Shown here: piece after piece, positions 12,949 to 22,933 of the stretch
Layout of the letters: each line of letters starts with the position of its first letter
How positions within the stretch are numbered: the first letter of the stretch is position 1
From: Fragilaria crotonensis
Taxonomy: Eukaryota; Bacillariophyta; Fragilariophyceae; Fragilariales; Fragilariaceae
Assembly (NCBI GenBank): GCA_022925895.1
Contig: JAKSYS010000748.1
Coordinates: 1 to 27,985 of the forward strand
Direction: 5' to 3'
DNA: 27,985 nucleotides
Position numbers and translations under genes: made by a program
Notes under the pieces: generated by a model
Databases searched by the model: none
Told to the model about the DNA's origin: nothing
What the model saw: the letters and a program-made list of their open reading frames with translations, nothing else

Positions 12949-15058
12949 TCACTGCCCGTCAGACACAACGACACTGGCAGCCGTCATCGATGAATTCCAA
13001 GATCGACCGGCATATCGTTGCGTATGAAACCCATCGGTGCACGTGAAGCGACCTGGCTGAATACCCCTCACTGTGACTCCATTAAGACCACCCCAAGTAA
13101 TCCCGTTCTCCAAAAGATTCGGGTTTTCATTGGCAAGATGAACAAGAAGATTCAAGGCTGCTTCGTCGATATTAAATTCTTGTACATAGAGGCCGATCTT
13201 GAGCTCCAACCTCTCCTTGTACGCCATAAGCGTGCTTTGGGATTTGTCATCAACATTCGAAGAACAAAATGGCAGCAAGTGGTACTCTGCATTACTTGCT
13301 CTGCGTCGAACTCCGTCGAGAACTTCTTGATCAAACTTGCGGACGTGACACTCGCCTCCCATAAAAGACTACCGCCATTCAAGAATACACTATCGCCCTT
13401 TGCATCCGACCTGAGTGACAGGCGTGCTGTAAATCTCCAGCCGAATGGAAAACATGATTTCGCGAATTCGCGTATGACAGAGAGACCCTAGGTCGCGAAC
13501 ATCTTCCATGGCGAATGACCCAACTCCCTCAACGTGAACGCCTGCGGCAAGGAGCTCGTTGACAACGATTGCCCAGATTTCTTTGGGGACGTGACGTGAT
13601 TTCAAATCCAAGACGAGCCCAATTGGTCGTGCCTGTCCATCCAGTTTGAATACACGCCTCAGTATGTCCACAGAATCCTTGATCGAAGTATCGGGACAGG
13701 CTAAGGAAGAGAGGGTGGAAAGGGTGACGGAAGAACTTATGTTGTCGGCGGTTGCGGTTGCTGAGTGGGGCATGCTCGTGCTGAACTGCAACAGAGGAGT
13801 GCGATCGTCCATCTTGAAATCACTGGACTGGTCGATTTCTTCAACCCCACTCAATTGTGATTCATCCGAATGCGTTGGCGAACTGCGCGTGCGATATTCA
13901 CCCAATACCATGCCGAGTCTCAAAGCCTCCGCGTATACCGCCATCCACTGCCGTGCAAACATCCCTCCGCCCAGAGTTCGTCTCGTTCGCTTCACACGGG
14001 AATATATGTAGTCCTTCGCAAATCCTGTTTGTTCCAGGAGAAGTTGGTTTAAATTGCCGTGGGCAATCATCATCTTGTCTACCAATTCTGCCGATCTGCG
14101 TTTCAGCTCTTCCTCCAGGAAAAGTACAAATTGATCATAACGTTGCTTGGCGTTCCTTCGAGCTTGATTGCTTCGGACTTGAGAAAAGCGAGTTGAGTTC
14201 GTACCCGCTCTACACGACGCACGAGCTGCGGATCAAGAAAGACATCCCACTCGAGTGGAACTAACTTGGTAGTGTTTTGCAATTCATTCGCCGTACCGTA
14301 CGCCGCAACCACAGGGTTGTTTTCAGCCCAATGGATGAGTTTTGTGCTGGTGCCTTCAAGATGCGGCGGAAATCTCAACATAGACATCCGGCATCAGCTT
14401 TCTTAGTATCGATATCCAATCGGGATTGGCAAGCAGAAAGGGGCGGCCCCGAAGAATCCACCGTGAGAGTACAGCATGGTGTTAATGGGCGCAAAGGTCA
14501 CTTGGTCGTTCTCAATGGAATGAGTTTGACTTGCTGGAAATGTCTGAAAAGAAGAATGGGATACTTGTCGGTCTTTCTGCAGAAACCTGTGAAACGCCAA
14601 CTCAGCTTCACTCAGCGACTTTTCAATTTGACCATTTAGGTAGATGTCCCGCCTGCGCCGCAAATGTCCTAGCAATGTAGAATAGTCTGTTACTGCTAGA
14701 TCTTTTTGTCTCCTTTGCTGGTCTTCGTGGTACTCTTTCGAGCCGTACGGAGAAGGCAGCCACACAGAACGTCGTCGTCGCACTAGTCGAAACGCCAACA
14801 GTGCCACGATGAGTGAGGCGGAAGCCCGTAGAACAAGGTCAATTGCACCATTCCAACAGTCACTGAAATGAAGAAATCCCAAGATGTAGAATGAAGCGGA
14901 ATATGATGCGCTTGTTATTAACACGTGCCCGATGATGCTTGACGAGATGTGTCCATCCAAAACTTGGTCTTCCAAAACAATTTTCAACTGCTGAGAAAGA
15001 ATCCGGAGTAACCTCGATCTTCGATCTGATCTTCGAACAGGTCAATATACTTGAACAT
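12949..15058 (-). CDS. Conserved-looking membrane protein of unknown function, frameshifted
   Basis: One protein seems to run from near 15058 (ATG giving MFKYIDLFEDQ) or 14987 down to 12949. Near the N-terminus are two hydrophobic stretches (about 14930-14770) followed by LVRRRRSVW, suggesting a membrane anchor. Soluble helical parts follow: RYDQFVLFLEEELKRR near 14130, GKDY-type basic helices near 14030, a Ser/Thr-rich linker, PKEIWAIVVNELLAAG near 13560, and GDSVFLNGGSLLWEA near 13370. The C-terminal part has KERLELKIGLYVQEFN and ENPNLLENGITWGG. The frame must change near 14440-14400, 14350, 14180 and 13400. Each change looks like a single base and the protein reads sensibly on both sides. 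Extra introns are possible but no clear GT-AG pairs were placed at the breaks. I do not recognise the family. Confidence 0.5.
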
Positions 15059-16129
15059 GGCGACAATGGTCGTCAGATACAAGCTCTACTGTGCGACGTT
15101 TGTATTGTGGTGCGAGAATGCTTGCATTAAGTACGTTTTCTCCGCCATCTGAAGATTCGCAATTACTGAATCTCGTCGATTTTGTGAGTGTCGCAAGTCG
15201 CAATACACGTAGGGGACTGTGACTGCCATAGATTCCTTTGAAGATTCCCTGAAAATGTCCATCTCGTTACAATCTACAAGTAGTTTAGTTCTCAGTACTC
15301 ACTACTCACTAATCTCTACGGAGTACACCGAGTAGGCAATGATATGGAGTGAGAAGGATACACAGTACAGCAATACAGTACTGATGCTACACTATAGCTA
15401 GCGTGAGAAGTGATGCTACACAGTCTACAGCAACTAGTGTGATAGCGTGAGTCAATAACCTGTCAGGCTCTCGTCTACTACCGAAGGTAGTAGTCGTCCT
15501 AGATTACCGAGCCACGAGAGATTTCTTCACGGGACTGTGCAGCAATAGATAACTTCAAGCGTTTCATAAAACCTATCATTCTGTTTTGTTAAACACAACC
15601 ATCAGTACTTTTTGGGACTAGCTAGCTACATGACTGCCTGCTGGCCCCAAAATTTATTCATACATCAGAGAGACTCAAAACCGGACTCGAATAGGTAAAC
15701 TGAGTCGGTCGCGCAAGTGGGGGTTACTGCTGTGCACCAAAAATAATCCCTCTGCATGGTCATGCTAACAGAAAGCATGGACTCCCAAAGTCCTAGGTCT
15801 AGAATTCAGAAGGGTTGTTCTCCTGAATTCCTATGCCAATGGAGCTGCTTGTGGACCAAAGTCATTCTAAGGCAGCACCATCGTGTAGGGGGGGATCATA
15901 CCATGGTTGATGTATCAACACCGGCAATGATTTCACCATCATACGATTGAGTCCAGAATCCAAACCCTCCAGATGACAACAATGAAATACAAAACCCTGG
16001 GTGGTGGGTGGGTGGGTGGGAAAATCTAAGATCGAAGCAAGTGCAATCTCAAGGGATGAACGGTCCAGAGAAAAAGCGAGGAATCCCTGAAAAAAGTGTG
16101 GTTGATGTGAGATCAACCAGACAAGTCAA
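15059..16129. other. Spacer without a supportable gene
   Basis: This stretch contains only short scattered open frames. Visible structures are a small perfect hairpin (CTACTACC, loop GAA, GGTAGTAG; 15475-15493) enclosed by a looser CTCTCGT/ACGAGAG pair, and a G-rich tract at 15999-16020. The 15475 structure was checked for tRNA features and has none. Confidence 0.5.
15999..16020 (+). other. G-rich tract with quadruplex potential
   Basis: Five GGG runs are separated by one to four bases (the core is GGGTGGGTGGGTGGG). This meets the usual G-quadruplex pattern on the + strand. Whether it folds or matters is unknown. Confidence 0.7.
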
Positions 16130-17047
16130 ATGAATGACACTGTGGAACTCAAACTTTGGTTAACCAGATGGTTGGTGAATAAGATGTGTGGCTCTGGTGA
16201 GCCCTCGTATTTTCCATCGCCAATGGATCGCAAGGTCTCATCTACTGTGTCCCGTGGAGATTTACACTTTACAAAATACAAGGTGAGCAGGCAGAGGACA
16301 CGCACAAGAAAGCAAGACTGTAGTGTTGCGTGTTGATATCCATCTTAACGTTTTGGTGTGTTGAGGCACAACCCAAATGTTGATATATTCATATGGTTGG
16401 GAAAATTGATGTGGATGGAGTTGCTGGACAGCCTGCACATGGGACAAATGTGACAATACAAAATCCATTGTTGTGTTTGCAGTCGGGTTTGCAGTCGGGT
16501 TTGTTGTCCAGCATAAGAGGACAAGAAGAAAATGTGGAGCTAAAGACAGCGGTCAATCAAGATAAATTGAATCCAAAGCTCTGTTTTGATATTTTGAACG
16601 GCAATGTGAGGCAAATTGCATTGCAACCTGCAAGAGTTATGGACTCCTGGTGAGGAGAGAGGAGGAGAGACCAAGGCTGTAGAGTTACCTGAAAGAAAAA
16701 GAGCTGGTGAGAATGACCATGCAATGATGGCGATGCTGATGCCAACGCCTAGAAGTCTTCATGACCTCTTGCAAAAGTTTTCATCATAGAGTGGTGGAGG
16801 AAATGAGCTAGACTTTTCTCCTGCACTGAGCAAGGTTGCTCAAAGCATTGGTCCTGCTGAGCATGCAAGGGAGTGTGTGAGCTGTTATCATGATTGATAC
16901 GGGATACTGCAGAGACTGCCATAGGCAAGATTTATGCTGTCTATGGCAGTCAAACTTCAGTGACCAGTATTATTAATGGACTGAAGAGGCATAAGAAGGA
17001 TGGGACTCTCAATCCCTCAATCCCATATTCAGAATTTAGCTCTCCGT
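16130..17047 (+). pseudogene. Decayed coding stretch of unrecognised family
   Basis: Several frames in succession give protein-like text. Examples are ELPERKRAGENDHAMM (about 16680-16730), SPALSKVAQSIGPAEHARE (16815-16875), IRDTAETAIGKIYAVYGSQ (16895-16950) and SIINGLKRHKKDGTLNPS (16965-17018), ending at a TAG at 17057-17059. An in-frame TAG near 16785 and at least one frame change near 16890 interrupt it. The composition is that of a soluble charged protein. I cannot name the family; a retroelement or host-gene remnant are both possible. Confidence 0.35.
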
Positions 17048-17778
17048 ATGTTTTCTAGGGTACTTGTACCTGTACCTGGTGCTACTACTAGCTCTCTACT
17101 AGCTAGTAGAGCTTCCATTAGACGAATATTTATTAGTACTGTACTCATGCTAGCTAGTAGTTCTGTCCTGTACTGGGTTTTTAGCACGACGTCGGCAAGG
17201 AACGACTTCCTACTTGGTGAAGATACCAAGGCCTACGGTATTGCGTTGTATCCTATGAGTAGTTCTGGCTTCTGGCAATTGATCAGCGAGAGCGATACTC
17301 GACTGTGCACGACGAGAACGACGCATCCCCTCACGCCCCGCGACCCGCGACATGAACCAACATTCTCTGAAACTATCCTGCTGGAGTCATCGTCAGGTCT
17401 CTTCCCTTGCCGTTCTGAGACCTTGTTGCAATCCAAATCAAAGTCGTTGAATATAATGTTGAAACGCCAAAAAGGAGACGAGGCAAACAACGATTTGAAA
17501 CCGGGTTTAGCGTACCAAACCGTCAGCATCGATGGCGAGGATGTCGAAGGAGGCATCAATAAAGAACATGATGGTCCGCCTCCAATTCAAGAGACGCATA
17601 TGCGCAGTATCCTCAAGGGACTCACCTGGCGTTTCGTTGCTTCTTTGACCACAATGTCGATCGCTTGGTACATCACGGGCAAGGTTCAGCTTGCGCTTGA
17701 GATTGGCTTCATCGAAGTCTTCGCAAAGTTGCTATCTATTACGTTCACGAGAGACTCTGGGCGAACATACGAATGTGA
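17048..17778 (+). CDS. DUF2061 small membrane protein with N-terminal extension, one frameshift
   Basis: The C-terminal part (about 17605-17778) matches DUF2061: RSILKGLTWRFVASLTTM, then AWYITGKVQLALEIG, then IYYVHERLWANIRM and a TGA at 17776-17778. The family is a short two-helix membrane domain of unknown function, known from bacteria and as a eukaryotic C-terminal domain. The last 16 residues are in a different frame from the rest. Restoring one A in the AAA run near 17730 (GCAAAG) joins them, so an unread base is likely; without it the frame runs on to 17866 with unrelated sequence. The start is uncertain: ATG at 17048 gives a Ser-rich, partly hydrophobic leader overlapping CTAG/GTAC-rich DNA, while ATG at 17456 gives a compact 108-residue protein. 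An organelle leader is possible but no clear cleavage motif is seen. Convergent with the gamma-CA-like gene, 143 bp apart. Confidence 0.7.
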
Positions 17779-17921
17779 AAAAATCATTCGAGAAGAGGGA
17801 TTATGCTTCCTACAGCAATATTGGGAGAACGCGTCAACTGAACACAATGGCCCGTTAGTGATTTAAAGGGAATGAGAACGATAAATTTCTCAGTAATGAT
17901 TTTTGCACGATAACTGTACGT

Positions 17922-18633
17922 TTAACCCTGCTTCGCAACTCCCTTCTTCTCCAAGTCTTCCAAGTGAAGGTAGGAATTTCCCACTGGGAGAAACTCAACC
18001 ATATGCTCATACGCTTGTTCATAAATCTTTCTGGCCTTCGCCTGGATTGAGTCCCTCTCGTCACCTGTGATATCCGCAATGCATTTGGCAGGGTTTCCAC
18101 CCCACTTCTGTCCAGATGGAATGCGCGCATAAGCTGGCACAACAGTGCCTGGCTCGAGAATGACATACGATTCCACCAAGCTTCCTTCCATAATGGTGCA
18201 CTTCTCTCCAATAATAACCACATCGTCGATGCGACAGGACGTCAGAACGGAACCAGCGCCGACGCTCACGTAATGGCCGATATGAGTAATTGGCGGGAAG
18301 CCCGTCTCAAGTGTTCCCTTTTCACCCAATGTGGTTACAACTGAACCATCTTGAATATTCGAGGAAAACCAATTGAGATGCCATGCTTAGAATCGGCTCG
18401 AACGACAGCGCCGTACCATACACTGGATTCGTCCCAATTTGTTACCTCGCCGATTACAGAAGCAGACGGTGCAATGAACGTATCGTTGGTTATGAAGGGT
18501 TCAGATCCATAGAAAGTCATTATTGGTCGGTGTCGAGTGAAGAACTGTACAATGGGAATGGGAAGAGAATGCTGGTGAGGCCACTCGCTACTCGATTGTT
18601 CGAAAATCGACCAAACTTATTCCAGAAACTCAT
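17922..18633 (-). CDS. Gamma-carbonic anhydrase-like protein (mitochondrial complex I type), frameshifted
   Basis: A left-handed beta-helix protein with hexapeptide repeats. Recognisable parts are SVIGEVTNWDESSVWYGAVV, RADS, NIQDGSVVTT, HIGHYVSVGAGSVLTSC, IMEGSLVES, PSGQKWGGNPAKCI and a helical tail. IMEGSLVE and SG.KWGGNPA closely match plant gamma-CA-like (CAL) proteins, members of the carbonic anhydrase domain on mitochondrial complex I. Where active gamma-CAs have zinc-binding His (GHGAVLHGC), this has GAGSVLTSC, and no His follows NIQD, so catalysis is unlikely. ATG at 18631-18633 opens an amphipathic leader (MSFWNKFGRFSNNRVASG) that looks mitochondrial, joined to the core (first in-frame ATG at 18520) after a frame change near 18560. 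A second change at the TTTT run near 18367 is repaired by one extra T. An assembly error is more likely than loss of the gene. Confidence 0.8.
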
Positions 18634-18695
18634 CGATTAAATCTTTCAATATTTTCTCATGTAGGATGCTGGTACAACTGCACTAGAATGACGTC

Positions 18696-18890
18696 ATGGA
18701 CAATCTCACCTCAACTCCAACATTTTGCTTGAGTGCGACTCCTGCTTCTCGTAGAGCTCGACCCACAACAGCCTTAATCGACGACGAGGATGCCATTGTG
18801 GTCTATGATACCAGTGTATTGACGATCAAGAGGGAAGGAAGTGCCAGTAAAGTGAAAACACAACAGCGTGTCCAGTCAGTTTTCAGCTGA
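18696..18890 (+). CDS. Small hypothetical ORF, divergent from gamma-CA-like gene
   Basis: A 64-codon frame starts 62 bp upstream of the gamma-CA-like start, in the opposite direction, so both could share a short bidirectional promoter. It has TPASRRARPTTALIDDED, then a beta-like AIVVYDTSVLTI. No domain is recognised. It could be a first exon whose continuation was displaced by the mobile element 235 bp downstream; that is speculation. Confidence 0.25.
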   Translation: MDNLTSTPTFCLSATPASRRARPTTALIDDEDAIVVYDTSVLTIKREGSASKVKTQQRVQSVFS

Positions 18891-19115
18891 AATTGGATTA
18901 TACTCGTATGATAGTGCTTGTAGTACCTGGTACCTTTTGGCGTGTACTCTAAGTATGTATGACATATATTCATACTACGGTAACTTCGCAGCCGTACTGT
19001 TGAATCACTACTCTACTACCATGTACAAAATATCTACTGGAGTGCTGGAAGTTTATCGGAGTACTGCTACTGTACGACGTTGGATCGAGCTTTTTCCTTG
19101 ATCACCCGATCACCC

Positions 19116-19124
19116 CTTGCCAAC
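19116..19124 (+). repeat. Target site duplication, left (CTTGCCAAC)
   Basis: The 9-mer directly before the left terminal inverted repeat is identical to that directly after the right one (26334-26342). Mutator-like elements characteristically make 8-11 bp duplications, most often 9. Confidence 0.93.
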
Positions 19125-19201
19125 GGGAGTGCCTAATGCGCTTAGAATTAATGCGCTTATAAAGCACTTGCACCAATCAAAATCGTCCGAAACGTCATCA
19201 T
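19125..19201 (+). repeat. MULE terminal inverted repeat, left
   Basis: Begins GGGAGTGCCTAATGCG and matches the reverse complement of 26257-26333 at 76 of 77 positions; the difference is CACTTGC here against CACTAGC there. It holds two direct copies of TAATGCGCTTA (19134-19144 and 19149-19159), 15 bp apart, plausible transposase-binding sites. Confidence 0.95.
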
Positions 19202-19433
19202 TTTGGGAGGGTTGTCTTTAAAAGAGTCATTTGACCTCATCGAAAATATATCAACAGATTCAAATCAGGTTGGATTCAAATTTCCCACCAGCCCACGAGC
19301 ATGCTCACCTATACTCGAGTATATTGCTATATTGATTTGTTTATAAAATTTGAAACCCAAATTTGCATTCCGAGTAGCAGTGCAATTCACCAACCAACTT
19401 GCACAAAAGCGACTCCTGTTTACTTTCAGCACC

Positions 19434-22400
19434 ATGGAAGACGTTACCACTGACCATGATGCTATTGACCTCTTCTACTCTGATGCAGAGATGGGAAATT
19501 TGCTCCACATCAAGAGTGAGTTTGAGAGAGAGTTTCCAGTAGGGACTCTGTTCCCAACACGAAGGCAACTTATTGATGCCATGCGCGAAAGGCATCACAG
19601 TTTGGGTTCTTTGTGATTGACCGCGGCTTCTCTGTTCTGTGCTTTGAAACAACAGCACGAGACGTAGAGAATACTAGACGACAGAAAGCTCGTGAAGAAC
19701 TCTCAAGAGAGAATGGCAAAATCTATATACCACGAAAAGTTGCAAAATCCAAGTGTGGATGTGAATTTAAGGCCTCATTTGTTCAAAAGAGAGGCACTGC
19801 AGGATGAATTCAGGATCTCTAAGGTGCAATACATGCATGGAAAAGGGTGCAAGCCTTCAGGGAGCAATACAAGGCTGCATGGAGGAGTGGTGGACATGCA
19901 TCAAAGTATGTAGCTCGTACAAAAATTTAAAGCTGCACACTATTGTTCAGCTGCTGGCAAGTGGTCAAAAGCCGAGTACAAAACAAATGAGGGCGATGCT
20001 TTGTGATATGCTACCAAAGGTTTTGACGTATCAAGCAAGTTCATCAACAACATGAAAGCCAAGGTCAGGGCAAAGATCTCTGCTGGAGAGTTTGATACAC
20101 TCCTTTCTCAAGGAACTGTGTCGAATGAAGAAGCTGATTTCATTTTAGGTGATGACCTACCCCAGAGTACCTCTCTATTGCTGAAGAAATTGCCAACGAT
20201 ACCTTGAAAGATGCACTGTCTGACCCAGGAACTAAGTGCTTAGTCATTCAATTCCTATGTCAACTACACAGAAAGGATCCATCATTTCTCTTTGACATTC
20301 AGCGATGAAAATGACACAATTGTTGGCATTTGTTGGCAAACAGCCACAATGAGGTTTGACTGGGACTCATGTGCATCATGCATTTCGTTGGATGGGATGA
20401 AACGTCAACTTAACCATTTCTCTTACCCGTACATTGCGGTTACCTCTTTGGATGGCTACGGCAATATGGTCGTATGTGAAGCCATTGTCATCTCTGAGAG
20501 GGTTGAGGCATACGCATGGCTGCTCGGTGCTGCAACAACTTCTCCTGCAACCGAAAATTGGATGGCCTTCAAGTTATCTACGGTGACGGGCTAGTAACTT
20601 GCGAGAGTCTGCTAGTATCCCTTGGCATTAAAAGTTCTTGTTCACTCCTCGATGATGTGCACCATCTTTTGTCAGCAGACTGTGGTTCATGGTATAAACA
20701 TTTTGGAGTTGAGAAGTGGAATTATTATGGTGGAATGCTAAGAGCACTGGTGCACGAGTCATACACTTTGGAAGACTACGAAAAGACGAGGCAAATGATT
20801 CTCACAACAATGGAAAGTCGGGATGAGCCCCAAAGCTTGAACAACTACTTCAACAATGTTATACATGCGGGAAGGCATAGATTTGCACGTTATTCAGTTT
20901 GTGCAACACCCTGTAATGAGGAACTTCTTGGATCATCAGTTGCTGAGTCCAACAACGCTTCCTATGTTGCTCGCATTGGTGGCGGCAGTTGGGATGACCC
21001 TGCAACACAAGTAAAAGACTGTATCCAGAGGATGTCAGAGCTTTCAAATAAAAGGGCAGGGCTTCGAGATCAGTACAGGCGACAAAGTGCTGCAAACAGT
21101 CATACAGCATCAGATGAACAAATCAAAACTATGCTCCTCAAACTATCAAAACGCGGTTTCAAAATCTGCGAGGAGCAGTACAGAAAGTCTTCAGAGTACT
21201 ACTGTGTACTCCCCACCACCGGTACTAGTAGCAAACATGATCGTGATTCAGAAATGGTGGAAGTCATATGGCATGGCAAATCATCAAAACCTTCTCGAAT
21301 CATTGATGGATGTAAGTGTTCCTGTAATGTATTCATTGCCTACCAAGTGCAATGCAGGCATCTCTTTGCATATCACAAGCAATCATTTCAGTTGCACCTC
21401 GTCCATCCAAAGTTTCATGCACAGCCACTGTCTGTTGCAGCCCCAAATCCAGAGTTTACCAATATTCTTTCAACCTGGGTTATCGACAGGGATACATATA
21501 TTGGTAGTATTGGTGATAAGGTAGAACTCCTCGGCGTACTTGGACATCGCGAGGGCGGTGCAATCTGAACAGTGCTGAAAGTGGTGCTACAGAGCATTTG
21601 ATCAGCAATGGGTTGACGAAAGTGGTGCAACAGAGCATTTGATTAGCAACGACGTTAACAACACAGGTGCAACAGAGCATTCAATCAGCAATGAGGTATA
21701 CGATGCAGATAAGGAAAATGATGTTGACTCTGGAGAAGAGAGTAACAGTGACACAGCACGGGAAAGGGTAGTGGGAGGCATGACTAGCAATTCGAAGTCA
21801 ACGACGAGGAATGTTACCTATCGCGACTTCACAGATGTGGCAAATAGTGTTGCAAACCTTGCACTAAGTCTTCCCAGCGAAGACTTGCGCCGCGAATGCT
21901 TAGGGGTCCTCGTTCGCATGCGAGATGCCCTGAGTATGTCCGCATCTTCTGGTAACGAGCCCTCTGTGCCATTGATTGGCTTCATGTCCTCCGCCGACGC
22001 ATTCTTGGCAGCGTTTGGTCCGAATGCAGAGTCAAGGAGGGAAGGTATCTTTGCGCCTCTTGCTGGTGGTGACCCTGGAAACAACTTTGAAATGCAGCGA
22101 CACAATTTTGGAAAGGTGCGGCACAAGCGCTTGACCTCCTTGAATGAGAGAAATGCACTGGCATCAAAGATAGCAGATGCCCGTAACAGGCCTTCCCAAT
22201 GCTCATTTTGCAGTTCGACTCAGCATACCATTAAGCGATGTCCTGTTATGGACAAGGCAGCTTTTTGTTGGGAAAAAGAATAGTGTTGGGTGGAATCAAT
22301 GGTATCGAACCTTGGGCAATCAAAATTGTCATGAGGTTGTGTTGCCAAATGCTGGTAGTGCCTTGAATCTCACTCGAGAGCTACGAGACAACCTTCCACC

Positions 22401-22709
22401 TCCTTCTCATATCATTCGTCATCTTTCTATAAGGTCGGTCCACTTCTCCAATGAGGCTGTGGAGTATATGTCACGTCCAACCAGCATTTACAGACACAGG
22501 AGTACCGAGCACTCGCGATTCCATCCCCAGACAACAATATTGTGGGAGTTCAGCTGATTGAGCGAGGCGGAAACTTTTGGAGGAAAGACAATGAAAGGAG
22601 TGATGTAAACACCACATTATATGTACGAGCAAGAACCGTCCAAAAGTGGATGGAAAAGGCATTTGGAGACTCGCAACTATTTGTCTATGTCAAACAAAAA
22701 GAACTGTAA
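19434..22709 (+). pseudogene. MULE transposase (D-D-E, SWIM and CCHC zinc motifs), frameshifted
   Basis: ATG at 19434 (context CACCATGG) opens MEDVTTDHDAIDLFY, followed by a FAR1/FLYWCH-like N-terminal DNA-binding region (PTRRQLIDAM ... CGCEFKASF ... KGCKPSG). The catalytic core has Asp in SLDGMK (20391-20393), Asp in VIYGDG (20585-20587) and Glu in VAESNNASY (20945-20947), with the C-x-H spacer after the second Asp. A SWIM zinc motif (CKCSC...CRH, 21311-21361) and a CX2CX4HX4C knuckle (CSFC...C, 22200-22241) follow, as in plant MULEs. The last part, ending KWMEKAFGDSQLF and KQKEL, stops at 22707-22709. Frames change near 19608, 19800, 19860, 20050, 20170, 20290, 20575, 21570, 22260 and 22530. 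Those at 19608 and 19860 are each repaired by one base in a G or T run, so sequence error is likely. I call it a pseudogene only because the given bases do not read through. Confidence 0.88.
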
Positions 22710-22933
22710 ACTAGGAATGCAGCAAGATGTACACATGTTGTCAGGTTATTTGAAGGTTCATGTGCTATGGAGCGATAACAATAGTGGCATTCTCTAACGA
22801 ATACTACTGTGGAATGGCTGGTAGCACTTTCTATCTCAACTGTAATTGTTGGTACGAAAATGATCCTTCAACAGGCAGAGGACAACGATTATCATACACA
22901 CATTTTCATACACAAATTATAGGGCCATCCTTA

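Noticed and set aside
15468-15530. Nested inverted repeats that might form a tRNA-like or other structured RNA
   Set aside because: There is no T-loop motif and no cloverleaf pairing; only two short stems exist, so no RNA gene is called.
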